Shown: positions 8,277-15,541, counted from the stretch's first letter. The stretch is DNA of 15,901 nucleotides from Candidatus Aerophobota bacterium (GCA_030602105.1 JAUWAK010000012.1:1-15901), one strand, 5' to 3'. A program made the numbers and translations. The notes: generated by a model from the sequence alone, not told the origin.

Positions 8277-8286
8277 AGTACAAAAG

Positions 8287-8315
8287 TTGACATTTAAGAT
8301 AATCTGCAGTAGGAT
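8287..8315 (+). promoter_or_regulatory. Promoter for the ABC transporter operon, with overlapping inverted repeats
   Basis: TTGACA (8287-8292) and TAGGAT (8310-8315) lie 17 nt apart, ten of twelve matches to consensus. Transcription would start near 8322, giving a leader of about 155 nt before the binding-protein start region. The -10 hexamer TAGGAT is the left arm of an inverted repeat with ATCCTA at 8334-8339. A further perfect palindrome, CCTAATTAGG, stands at 8377-8386. These could be operator half-sites for a sugar-responsive repressor, but no regulator gene is in the window. Confidence 0.6.
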
Positions 8316-8463
8316 GGATGAAGCAGCAGCTTGATCCTATTAGTTTTAGCAACATTAGTGAGACGGGGAGCCATATCCTAATTAGGGTTTTGCTCAATTT
8401 TGTCAAAGAAAACGAGATCTTTCTCAAAAGATAGTAGCAAAGCAGAAGGAGAAAGCAAAAATC

Positions 8464-8481
8464 AAAGGAGGGAATCATGTG
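8464..8481 (+). promoter_or_regulatory. Strong ribosome-binding site and orphaned GTG start of the binding protein
   Basis: AAAGGAGGG (8464-8472) is followed after 6 nt by GTG (8479-8481), the geometry of an efficient start. In this frame translation ends after about 31 codons without making the binding protein. The overlapping ATG at 8477 meets TGA immediately. Restoring one frame step in the following A5 run joins this start to the signal peptide. Confidence 0.7.
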
Positions 8482-8503
8482 AAAAAGAAAGAGTGCGGCC
8501 CAA

Positions 8504-10228
8504 GTGGTAATGGTAGCCCTCATGCTGGGGGCACTGGTTTTGTCATCAACCATAGCTGCGGCCCAAGAAATTAAGTTTGTGCCCAGAAACCGGACCTTCA
8601 TTAGTGTAGGAGGTGGTGGAGAGGCTCTTCTCCATTTCACTGGGTTTGAATCGTGGAATCCCTATTTTCTTGGTCACATCGCGGCGAGTGGTACACAGCT
8701 GGCCTGGGAACCCCTCTTTTATTACAGCTGGATGGCAGATGAGGAGGTCCCTTGGCTAGGGGAGAGCTACCAGTATAACGCGGACTTTACCGAGTTGACT
8801 ATCAAGATTCGAGCGGGAGCAGAGTGGAGTGATGGCGCTCCCTTCACCGCCCGGGATGTAGCCTTTACCCTGAATATGCTCAGGGATAACGCTCCTGCCC
8901 TGCGCTATTCCACTGACATAAAGAAGTGGGTTAAGGATGCTCAGGTGGTAGACGAGTTGACTGTCAGGGTAATGCTTAACATTCCGAACCCACGCTTTGT
9001 GTTTAGCTATCTCACTAACTTCTCCGACACAGGTCTCTGGATAATCCCCGAGCATATCTGGAAGGATCAGGACCCCACAACTTTCACTAACTATGACATT
9101 GCTAAGGGCTGGCCTGTGGTCACCGCGCCCTACCGTCTGGCGCTCTCCACAGCAGACCAGGCGATCTGGGACCTGCGGGAGGACTGGTGGGCAGCCAAGA
9201 TAGGCTTTCAACCTCTCCCCAAAGTGGAACGCGTTATCTTCCTGCCTGCTTTTGACGAGATCAAGCATGCCATGATGATGATTGTCAATGAGGTGGATGT
9301 TAGCCTGTGTCTATCACCAGGAAACATAAAGAGAGTGTTCGAAATGAACCCCAAGGTAAGCACCTTTAGCGGTGATAAGCCACCTTTTGGGTATATAGAC
9401 TGGTGGCCCACTGCTATGGGTTTGAACTCTAGCGAGCCGCCCTTTGACGACCCTGAGATTCGCTGGGCCATTAGCTACGCTATAAACCGCGATGAGGTGG
9501 TGACCTATGGACTGGAGGGGTATGGGACAGCTACCAGAGTAACCTTTCCTGAGTTTACTGCTCTGATACCGTATATTGACTCTATCCAGGACCTGCTGGA
9601 GCAGTATGACACAAATGAATTCAATCCCCAGAAGAGCGCAGAGATCATGAAGAGGAAAGGGTACATCAAGGACAATGACGGGTTCTGGGTGGGCCCTGAT
9701 GGCAAGCGCTTTGAGATTACAATTGTTAGCTTCCCTGTACTTGAAGGCGTTTGTCCCCCCGTGGTTGAAAACCTGCGCAGAGCCGGATTTGATGCCACCT
9801 TCCACCTGCCTGCCGACTTTTTTAGCAGAATGAGTCTGGGAACCGCAAAGGCCTTCATATTTGGCCATGCCGCCAGTGTGCGCGACCCCTATAAGACCCT
9901 TGATTTGTACCACAGTCGTTTTGTGGTACCCACAGGCGAGACAACCTTTCCCTTCTACCGTTGGGCTAACCCGGAGTTCGATAAGATCGTTGATGAGATG
10001 GCTACTATTGCCTACGACGATCCCAAGACGCTCACCCTGTTTCGCCAAGCTATGGAGATCTGGCTGAAAGAACTACCCGACATACCCCTTGTTTCCTTCT
10101 ACCACAGGAATCCCATAAATTACACCTACTGGACGGGATGGCCGACTGAAGATGATCCCTACGTAAACGATGCCAATTGGCACAAAACGCTCCTTCTGAT
10201 GCTTGTGAGGCTTCAGCCCACTCAGTAG
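8504..10228 (+). CDS. ABC transporter substrate-binding protein, family 5 (oligosaccharide/peptide type); start probably frameshifted
   Basis: This protein captures the substrate outside the membrane and delivers it to the permease pair downstream. The open frame gives 574 residues, normal for SBP family 5. Landmarks are SWNPYFLG near 48, the family signature WSDGAPFTARDVAFTLN near 108, RWAISYAINRDEVV near 325, and the ending YWTGWPTEDDPYVN near 543. That last block is, from memory, typical of members next to sugar genes, so oligosaccharide rather than peptide uptake is inferred. The visible start at 8504 has no ribosome-binding site and a signal peptide without the usual positive residues. 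The in-frame codons just upstream (8483-8503) encode KRKSAAQ, an ideal basic region, but they follow TGA at 8480-8482. The strong AAAGGAGGG (8464-8472) serves GTG at 8479, one base out of frame. A single A deleted from 8482-8486 restores everything. Confidence 0.88.
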   Translation: MVMVALMLGALVLSSTIAAAQEIKFVPRNRTFISVGGGGEALLHFTGFESWNPYFLGHIAASGTQLAWEPLFYYSWMADEEVPWLGESYQYNADFTELTIKIRAGAEWSDGAPFTARDVAFTLNMLRDNAPALRYSTDIKKWVKDAQVVDELTVRVMLNIPNPRFVFSYLTNFSDTGLWIIPEHIWKDQDPTTFTNYDIAKGWPVVTAPYRLALSTADQAIWDLREDWWAAKIGFQPLPKVERVIFLPAFDEIKHAMMMIVNEVDVSLCLSPGNIKRVFEMNPKVSTFSGDKPPFGYIDWWPTAMGLNSSEPPFDDPEIRWAISYAINRDEVVTYGLEGYGTATRVTFPEFTALIPYIDSIQDLLEQYDTNEFNPQKSAEIMKRKGYIKDNDGFWVGPDGKRFEITIVSFPVLEGVCPPVVENLRRAGFDATFHLPADFFSRMSLGTAKAFIFGHAASVRDPYKTLDLYHSRFVVPTGETTFPFYRWANPEFDKIVDEMATIAYDDPKTLTLFRQAMEIWLKELPDIPLVSFYHRNPINYTYWTGWPTEDDPYVNDANWHKTLLLMLVRLQPTQ

Positions 10229-10290
10229 TCGGTCTGGGGAGATATGTCCACGGTTTGTTTGGTCCACCATGACCAATAAGAGTATAAGTG

Positions 10291-10334
10291 ACCGCCAGAG
10301 GAGCCATGTCAACGGGACGGGCGCCTCTGGCGGT
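10291..10334 (+). promoter_or_regulatory. Intercistronic hairpin between binding protein and permease genes
   Basis: ACCGCCAGAGG (10291-10301) pairs perfectly with CCTCTGGCGGT (10324-10334), an 11-bp GC-rich stem. Past one A/G mismatch the stem continues with GCC (10303-10305) against GGC (10320-10322). No T-tract follows, so a full terminator is unlikely. Such structures between a binding protein and its permeases usually stabilise the upstream mRNA end or partly stop polymerase, giving more binding protein than membrane subunits. The rest of the 207-nt gap (10229-10435) contains no supported gene. Confidence 0.75.
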
Positions 10335-10435
10335 TGGCGAATATTTCAGGTGGCTAAAAAGGAGCTTTACCCTATTTTAGTCAAGTTAAAAATCCTTCAC
10401 CAAGGGTAGGAACGTAGGCGTAGTCAGGAGGACTC

Positions 10436-11449
10436 ATGACCCTTGATTATCTATTGAAAAGATTAGGCTTTTTCGTCCTGGTGGTGTGGGCAGCGGCCAC
10501 CCTCATCTTTTTGCTTCCCAGGCTGGCTTCTGAAAGGAATCCCATCCTGGAGAGGATGGGCCGGACGGCAGCTGCAGCTGGCGTCATTTCAGAGGGGCTA
10601 GACGAGATGGTGAAGGAGTGGGAGGCTAAGTTTGGTCTGGACCAACCCTTGTGGAGGCAGTACCTGTATTACCTCAGGGATATGCTCCATTTAGACTTCG
10701 GTTACTCCCTCGCCTATTATCCTGCTAAAGTGCTAGACCAGGTTACAAGGGCATTGCCGTGGACCATCGGCCTCTTCGGCATGGCCACCCTTATATCCTT
10801 TGTTCTGGGTAGTTTTGGGGGAGCCCTGCTGGCCTGGCCCAAGGCACCAAGATTCTTACAGTATTTTCTGCCACTCTTTTTGACCTTGTCGGCTGTTCCT
10901 TATTACCTATTGGGTCTTGTTCTTTTGTTCCTCTTTGCCTTTACCACCCGTATATTTCCTCTGTCAGGAGGGTATTCGGTCGCGGTAGTGCCCAGCCTGT
11001 CCTTCCCTTTTATACTGGATATCCTGCGTCACTCGGTTTTGCCCGGCCTCGCCATGGTCCTCGCCGGGGTGGGATTCTGGGCTTTGCAGATGCGGGGGAT
11101 GATGGTTTTAGGTCTGGAGGAAGACTACATAACTTTTGCCGAGGCTAAAGGGCTGGGGGGAAAGCGCATCTTCTTCAGATACGCCCTTCGCAACGTTCTT
11201 CTCCCTCAGGTTACCTCTTTTGCCCTATCCTTGGGCATGGCGATATCGGGTGCCATTCTAGTAGAGGTGGTGTTTGGGTATCCTGGCTTGGGGACACTTC
11301 TTCTCAAGGCAGTCTCTGGGTTTGATTACAATCTGATTAACGGAGTCGTTTTTATCATCATCATCATCATAGCCGTGGCCACCCTCTTAGTGGATCTGCT
11401 ATACCCTTGGCTCGACCCACGGATAACTTACCGTAGGGGGATGAGATGA
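10436..11449 (+). CDS. ABC transporter permease, DppB/OppB type
   Basis: This inner-membrane subunit forms half of the translocation channel of the family-5 importer. It has 337 residues with about six hydrophobic segments: a first helix at about 10-28 (DYLLKRLGFFVLVVWAAATL begins at residue 3), a soluble stretch to about 110, then five more ending with a poly-Ile helix near 305. The cytoplasmic EAA loop that contacts the ATPases is at about 228-255 (EEDYITFAEAKGLGGKRI). The C-terminus DLLYPWLDPRITY is typical of the family. GGAGG lies 5 nt before the ATG at 10436. The stop overlaps the next start as ATGA (11446-11449), so translation of the two permeases is coupled. Confidence 0.94.
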   Translation: MTLDYLLKRLGFFVLVVWAAATLIFLLPRLASERNPILERMGRTAAAAGVISEGLDEMVKEWEAKFGLDQPLWRQYLYYLRDMLHLDFGYSLAYYPAKVLDQVTRALPWTIGLFGMATLISFVLGSFGGALLAWPKAPRFLQYFLPLFLTLSAVPYYLLGLVLLFLFAFTTRIFPLSGGYSVAVVPSLSFPFILDILRHSVLPGLAMVLAGVGFWALQMRGMMVLGLEEDYITFAEAKGLGGKRIFFRYALRNVLLPQVTSFALSLGMAISGAILVEVVFGYPGLGTLLLKAVSGFDYNLINGVVFIIIIIIAVATLLVDLLYPWLDPRITYRRGMR

Positions 11450-12315
11450 ACGCATTGAGGAAAAGGTTGTGGGGGGCGGTAGCCTATGGTCGTCGTAACC
11501 CCAAATTGCTCAGTGGAGTGGGCCTCATCCTCGCTCTTGTTCTTTTTTGGTCGATAGGTTCCCTTCTGGTGAGTCCCACAAGGGCTGAGCCCCTAGCCGG
11601 CCTGCCCAGCCAATCACCTTCTTGGCAGTACCTTTTAGGTACGGATAGCCATGGAAGAGATCTCCTGGCTGTTATAATGGTGGGGACGGGCTTTACCCTC
11701 AGAATTGGGCTCTCGGCAGGGGCAATTGGTCTGGGGATAGGTATGATTCTGGGGTTTCTGTCAGGCTATTATGGCGGCCTTCTAGACACTGTCATCAAGG
11801 GGGCTGCTGACGTATTGCTCACACTGCCGCTCCTTGCTGTCCTGGTGGTGGTAGTCGCTATGATGCCAGGGGTTATCTCTTTGAATGTCATGATCCTGGT
11901 AGTGGCATCCCTGTCGTGGATGTTGCCCACTCGCGCTATCAGAGCCCAGGTGCTCACCATGCGGGAGAGAGCATACATCCAGGTGGCCAGGCTCTCGGGT
12001 ATGAATAACTTAGAGGTCATCGTCAAAGAACTAATGCCTAATCTTCTGCCTTACCTGGCGGCTTGTTTTGTGGGGGCGACGGCCGGGGCTGTTCTGGCTT
12101 CTATAGGTCTTGAGGCCCTGGGTCTTGGTCCCCAGCACCTACCCACTCTGGGGATGACCATCTATTGGGCAATATCATACGCCGCCATGCTTCGTGGCAT
12201 GTGGTGGTGGTGGGCGCCACCCGCTGTTATTATTGCACTCCTCTTTGTGGGGCTATTCCTGCTCACTGCCGGGCTGGACGAGATAGCCAATCCCAGGCTC
12301 AGGAGGGGGATGTGA
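11446..12315 (+). CDS. ABC transporter permease, DppC/OppC type
   Basis: This is the second channel subunit, 289 residues, partner of the preceding permease. It has an N-terminal helix (about 20-42) after a basic cytoplasmic start, then the family marker LLGTDSHGRDLL near 63-74, and further helices between 85 and 275. The EAA loop RERAYIQVARLSGMNNLEVI lies near 173-192. The C-terminus, with four consecutive Trp (GMWWWWAPPAVI) followed by LDEIANPRLR, matches the ending of DppC relatives in sugar-type systems. It is linked to the preceding gene by ATGA and to the following ATPase gene by GTGA (12312-12315), leaving no room for separate control. No defect is visible. Confidence 0.94.
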   Translation: MNALRKRLWGAVAYGRRNPKLLSGVGLILALVLFWSIGSLLVSPTRAEPLAGLPSQSPSWQYLLGTDSHGRDLLAVIMVGTGFTLRIGLSAGAIGLGIGMILGFLSGYYGGLLDTVIKGAADVLLTLPLLAVLVVVVAMMPGVISLNVMILVVASLSWMLPTRAIRAQVLTMRERAYIQVARLSGMNNLEVIVKELMPNLLPYLAACFVGATAGAVLASIGLEALGLGPQHLPTLGMTIYWAISYAAMLRGMWWWWAPPAVIIALLFVGLFLLTAGLDEIANPRLRRGM

Positions 12316-13283
12316 CGGCTGAGGTTCTCCAGGTGCACAACCTGCGGGTGTATTACCAGACAGCGGTGGGTCCGCTGAAGGCGGTGGACGGGGTAACCTT
12401 CAGCCTCAAGTCTGGGGAAAGGTTTGGACTGGTGGGGGAATCAGGGTCAGGTAAGTCCACGCTGGCCTTTGCTCTCATGCGCCTCACCAAGCCTCCGGGG
12501 TGTATTGAGGGAGGACAGGTTCTGCTGGACGGCCTGGACCTGATTAAGCTCTCTGAGAGTGAGATACGCAAAGTCCGCCTGGCCCAGATAGCTCTGGTGC
12601 CCCAGGGGGCTATGAACTCTCTCAACCCGGTGATGCGTATTAAGGACCAGATTATTGATGGCATACGAGACCACTTGAATGAGATACCCAGAAGTGCTCT
12701 GGAGGAGCGTGTGCACGAACTTTTGAAGAGGGTGGAGCTGAAGCCTGAGGTGGCCAATATGTTTCCTCACGAACTGAGCGGGGGAATGAAGCAGAGGGTG
12801 TGCCTAGCCATAGCTATCTCTCTGAGTCCCAGGGTCATTATCGCCGATGAGCCTACCAGCGCCCTGGACGTGGTGGTGCAGAGGCAGGTAATGCTCACTT
12901 TGGGTCAAGTGCAGGAGAGCCTGGGAGCATCGGTATTGCTGGTGGGGCACGATATGGGACTCATGGCTCAGTTCGTGGGCCGCATCGGTGTGCTGTATGC
13001 AGGAAAACTGGCGGAAGTGAGTTCTGTGAGGGAGGTGTTTAAGGAGCCCCTGCACCCTTATACTCAGCTCCTTATTGCTTGCCCTCCCTCTCTGAAGGAA
13101 AAAGGGGAGTTCAAGGGAATTCCCGGTCTCCCCCCCTTGCTACTGAACCCACCATCGGGATGCGCCTTTCACCCCAGGTGCCCACAGGCTATGAGCCGCT
13201 GTTCTGTTGAGGTCCCCAGCCTTAAAGAGGTGTATCCAGGGCGATGGGTTGGCTGCCATTTATACACTGAGGTTAAGAGATGA
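12312..13283 (+). CDS. ABC transporter ATP-binding protein, DppD/OppD type
   Basis: This cytoplasmic ATPase powers the importer as a heterodimer with the next protein. The true start is probably GTG at 12312: AGGAGGGG stands just upstream, it makes a 4-nt GTGA overlap with the permease stop, and residue 4 begins the usual EVLQVHNLRVYY. A longer reading from 12165 would lie inside the permease gene and is rejected. With this start it has 323 residues. Motifs are Walker A GESGSGKST (42-50), Q-loop LVPQGAMNSLNP, signature ELSGGMKQR near 154, Walker B VIIADEPTSALD near 175, and H-loop LLVGHD. The C-terminal oligopeptide-ABC extension carries four Cys (GCAFHPRCPQAMSRC, then WVGCHLY), which binds a 4Fe-4S cluster in a characterised DppD. 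Confidence 0.94.
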   Translation: MTAEVLQVHNLRVYYQTAVGPLKAVDGVTFSLKSGERFGLVGESGSGKSTLAFALMRLTKPPGCIEGGQVLLDGLDLIKLSESEIRKVRLAQIALVPQGAMNSLNPVMRIKDQIIDGIRDHLNEIPRSALEERVHELLKRVELKPEVANMFPHELSGGMKQRVCLAIAISLSPRVIIADEPTSALDVVVQRQVMLTLGQVQESLGASVLLVGHDMGLMAQFVGRIGVLYAGKLAEVSSVREVFKEPLHPYTQLLIACPPSLKEKGEFKGIPGLPPLLLNPPSGCAFHPRCPQAMSRCSVEVPSLKEVYPGRWVGCHLYTEVKR

Positions 13284-14305
13284 CAACACTTCTTGAGGCC
13301 CGCAACGTTACCAAGGTCTTCGGCAGTGGAGGTCTTTTTAAGAGGAAGGAGACCATCGCGCTGGAGAATGTGTCCCTGTTTATAAGGGAAAGCCCCCCCT
13401 CTATTACGGGCGTAGTCGGGGAGAGTGGCAGTGGAAAGACCACCTTGGTCAGGCTTCTGCTGGGTTTCCTCGCTCTTACTGAAGGGGAGGTGCTATACAA
13501 GGGGAGAGATCTCCAAAAGATGTCACGGGATGAGCGATTAGAGTTCCGAAGGGAGGTACAGGTTATCTTCCAGGACCCCTTTGAGGTGTATAACCCGTTC
13601 TATAAAGTTGACCACGTGCTCACCACTCCTGTAACCAAGTTTCACCTTGCCAGCTCCAAGAGCGAGGCCCGGAAGTTGATCGAGCACGCCCTTGAAGCAA
13701 TAGGCCTCCAGCCAGAGGAAACCCTAGGCCGCTATCCCCATCAGTTGAGCGGCGGCCAGCGGCAACGGGTAATGGTGGCGCGAGCTTCTCTTTTGAGGCC
13801 TCGGATTATCCTTGCCGATGAACCTGTGTCCATGGTTGATGCCTCTCTTCGGGCCACTATCCTGGAGAGCCTTCGTAAACTGAGCCAGAAGTTCGGTATC
13901 TCCCTGCTGTATATCACCCACGACCTCACAACGGCTTACCAGATCAGCGACAACATCATAGTACTCTATCAGGGGTCTGTGGTAGAAGTAGGTGACGCAG
14001 AGCTGGTGATCAAGAATCCTCAGCATCCCTATACCCGACTGCTTGTAGCATCCATCCCCGTGTCCGATCCGGACCAGAGCTGGGGACAGGACAGCACTCC
14101 CGTCTTGGTGAGTAAAACGTCTACCAAGCTGAACCGAGGCTGTAAGTTCGTGGATCGTTGCCCTGGTGCCATGCCCGTATGCCACGAGAACCCTCCACCT
14201 TTCTTTCAGACCGATGGCTACCGTGCCGTGCGTTGCTACCTCTACAAGGAGGCCTCTGTGATCGCAGACGAGACAATGGGAAAGGCATTGGACCAAAAAG
14301 GATAA
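13280..14305 (+). CDS. ABC transporter ATP-binding protein, DppF/OppF type
   Basis: This is the second ATPase of the importer, 341 residues. Motifs are Walker A GESGSGKTT (47-55), Q-loop VIFQDPFEVYNPFY, signature QLSGGQRQR near 155, Walker B IILADEPVSMVDASL near 176, and H-loop YITHD. The ADEPVSMVD form, in place of ADEPTSALD, distinguishes this subunit from its partner and is common in oligosaccharide-linked systems. A C-terminal Cys cluster (GCKFVDRCPGAMPVC, then VRCYLY) mirrors that of the partner. The start ATG 13280 overlaps the preceding stop as ATGA. It is the last gene of the cassette. No clear terminator follows; instead the DNA runs directly into a decayed gene on the other strand. 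Confidence 0.94.
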   Translation: MTTLLEARNVTKVFGSGGLFKRKETIALENVSLFIRESPPSITGVVGESGSGKTTLVRLLLGFLALTEGEVLYKGRDLQKMSRDERLEFRREVQVIFQDPFEVYNPFYKVDHVLTTPVTKFHLASSKSEARKLIEHALEAIGLQPEETLGRYPHQLSGGQRQRVMVARASLLRPRIILADEPVSMVDASLRATILESLRKLSQKFGISLLYITHDLTTAYQISDNIIVLYQGSVVEVGDAELVIKNPQHPYTRLLVASIPVSDPDQSWGQDSTPVLVSKTSTKLNRGCKFVDRCPGAMPVCHENPPPFFQTDGYRAVRCYLYKEASVIADETMGKALDQKG

Positions 14306-14560
14306 GGCCAATTCTTTCCCTCTCTTTAGGTCTTCGCTCCACTCTGCAGTTAGCCGGTTCCATCCCCACCACATATTCTGTCTCTCCCATCATCTTCCAC
14401 AACTCAGATATACTCCCAACCCGTTCTCTTCTATACTTTCATTTACCAGGGCACATCTCACAAACTCATTCGCATCTACCCGCATTTTGTGGTAGTAAAC
14501 CTTCTCTTTGAAATCAGGTATGGAGGCGCTAAATCTGGCCAGGTAGAAGATCGCCAGCAA
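14306..14560 (-). pseudogene. Decayed remnant resembling the C-terminus of a DUF4432 (aldose-epimerase-like) gene
   Basis: Two adjacent minus-strand fragments in different frames read like the end of one protein. The first (about 14540 down to 14402) gives RFSASIPDFKEKVYYHKM and, further on, ALVNESIEENGLGVYLS. After a 2-nt shift the second (from 14399) gives WKMMGETEYVVGMEPANC and RVERRPKERERIG. From memory, a WKMMG...YVVGxEPANCxVExRxxERERG block after a GLGVYL strand is characteristic of DUF4432, a family in the aldose 1-epimerase superfamily found beside sugar uptake genes. The N-terminal two thirds are missing, there are stop codons, and the end runs into the ATPase gene. I infer a dead fragment, perhaps cut when the transporter block was joined here. 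No tool was available to confirm the family. Confidence 0.6.
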
Positions 14561-14648
14561 AGGGATCTGCCGTTGTAAAAAGCTCCTTCTTGTCAAAGAT
14601 CTGATGGTGAAATTTCAAAGTTTAATTGACACTTGAAACTCGTGGAAG

Positions 14649-14677
14649 TTGACAATTGGAAGCACCCCCAGTATAGT
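14649..14677 (+). promoter_or_regulatory. Sigma70-type promoter for comF
   Basis: TTGACA (14649-14654) and TATAGT (14672-14677) are separated by 17 nt, eleven of twelve matches to consensus at ideal spacing. The predicted start near 14684 leaves a leader of about 70 nt. A second TTGACA at 14626-14631 has no matching -10 box. The rest of 14561-14648 shows nothing recognisable. Confidence 0.8.
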
Positions 14678-14755
14678 GGTTCCGAGTCGTTGTAATTTCA
14701 ATAAGAATGTGGCGATGCCTTTGTTCCTCTTGAATATCTTGAGAAATGAGTGGTG

Positions 14756-15493
14756 ATGAAGAAGGTAGTGGAAGGTGCAATAAGTCTTTTTTTCCCTGCC
14801 GAGTGTAGAATATGCAAAAGATCGCTGGAGCCTCTCAATCGTAGCTTCATTTGCAGCGGTTGCTGGAGCAAGATCAAGTGGGTAGTGCCTGCCTATTGTT
14901 CAAGGTGCAGCAAACCCTTGCCCTCTTGCCACGTCCCCGGGGAATCCTCCCCCCTTCTGTGTAGAGAATGTCTTCGAGAACCTCCTCTTTACACGAGGTT
15001 GCTTGTTCCCACCCTTTATGAAGGTGTAATGAAGAAGGCTATTCATCTTCTTAAATATGAAAGAAAAGAAGGAATATTCGTGGAGATAAAGAGGATTTTG
15101 GCCAGGTTTCTGGAACAAAACTTTCTAACTTTTTCTCAGCTTGATGAAATTATTCCCATTCCCCTGCATCGAAAGAAATTAAGACAGAGGGGATTTAACC
15201 AGGCTTATCTTTTAGCTCGTTTCATGTCCAGATTCTTGGAAGTGAAGCTAGCCCACAGCTCTCTTCTGAGGGTTAGGGAAACCCAATCCCAGACGAAACT
15301 CAGCAAGCAGGAAAGAGCGGCCAATGTGAAGGGCGCTTTTAGGGTCAAGAATGGCAACTCTTTTGAGTGCAAAACCATCCTTTTGGTAGACGACGTGTAT
15401 ACAACGGGGGCCACCCTTAGAGAGGCGGCCAGGCTCTTAAGGACCTTTGAAACAAAAGAGATTGTCGCTTTTGCCCTGGCCCGCGCTCCCTAA
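14756..15493 (+). CDS. ComF family protein (double zinc knuckle and phosphoribosyltransferase domain)
   Basis: ComF-like proteins combine Cys-rich zinc-binding modules with a type I phosphoribosyltransferase fold. In naturally competent bacteria they are needed for DNA uptake or processing, but the biochemical role is unsettled. This one has about 245 residues. The first knuckle is C17/C20/C33/C36 and the second C48/C51/C69/C72, counted from the ATG at 14756. The conserved IPIPLHRKKLRQRGFNQA lies near 130-150 and the PRPP-binding signature ILLVDDVYTTGATL near 207-220. The preceding GTG-GTG (14750) are alternative starts, but the family usually begins with MKK at this point and GAGAA lies about 10 nt upstream. 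It is transcribed from its own promoter and followed by a small hairpin. No other competence gene is in the window. Confidence 0.92.
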   Translation: MKKVVEGAISLFFPAECRICKRSLEPLNRSFICSGCWSKIKWVVPAYCSRCSKPLPSCHVPGESSPLLCRECLREPPLYTRLLVPTLYEGVMKKAIHLLKYERKEGIFVEIKRILARFLEQNFLTFSQLDEIIPIPLHRKKLRQRGFNQAYLLARFMSRFLEVKLAHSSLLRVRETQSQTKLSKQERAANVKGAFRVKNGNSFECKTILLVDDVYTTGATLREAARLLRTFETKEIVAFALARAP

Positions 15494-15524
15494 TGTAGAT
15501 AATCCAAAGCGGCTATGTAGCGAC

Positions 15525-15541
15525 GGACAGGAATTGTCCTG
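15525..15541 (+). terminator. Weak hairpin after comF
   Basis: CAGGA (15528-15532) and TCCTG (15537-15541) form a 5-bp stem with a 4-nt loop; GGACA/TGTCC in the same stretch is a competing stem. The following DNA is T-rich (ATGTGTTTTGTT). This is a plausible but weak terminator located between the comF stop and the next promoter. Confidence 0.35.

Larger units (their letters stand above)
7941..8286. other. Hairpin-rich non-coding spacer between divergent operons
   Basis: This 346-bp stretch has no credible gene on either strand. It contains short inverted repeats: GCACG/CGTGC around 7952-7969; CCGAA/TTCGG around 8010-8025; CGACGAC (7994-8000) with GTCGTCG (8072-8078); GAACAGT/ACTGTTC at 8050-8068; and GAAAGACTTG/CAAGTCTTTC at 8124-8169. 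It also carries a 19-bp direct repeat (8057-8075 and 8258-8276). The local sequence is rich in CTCG/CGAG words, unlike the genes to the left. It could be a degraded mobile or dispersed repeat, or the 5' part of an untranslated RNA. Nothing identifies it. Confidence 0.6.

Noticed and set aside
9314..10048. Long minus-strand open frame of 244 residues
   Set aside because: It lies wholly within the binding-protein gene, whose product is clearly a known family; the antisense product resembles nothing.
12165..12311. Upstream extension of the first ATPase
   Set aside because: It would overlap the permease gene by 150 nt and adds no family sequence; the GTG at 12312 has a ribosome-binding site and a 4-nt overlap.
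14306..14749. tRNA or other known RNA gene in the comF upstream gap
   Set aside because: No cloverleaf arms, T-loop motif or conserved RNA motif could be found by eye; the content is better explained by the gene remnant and the promoter.
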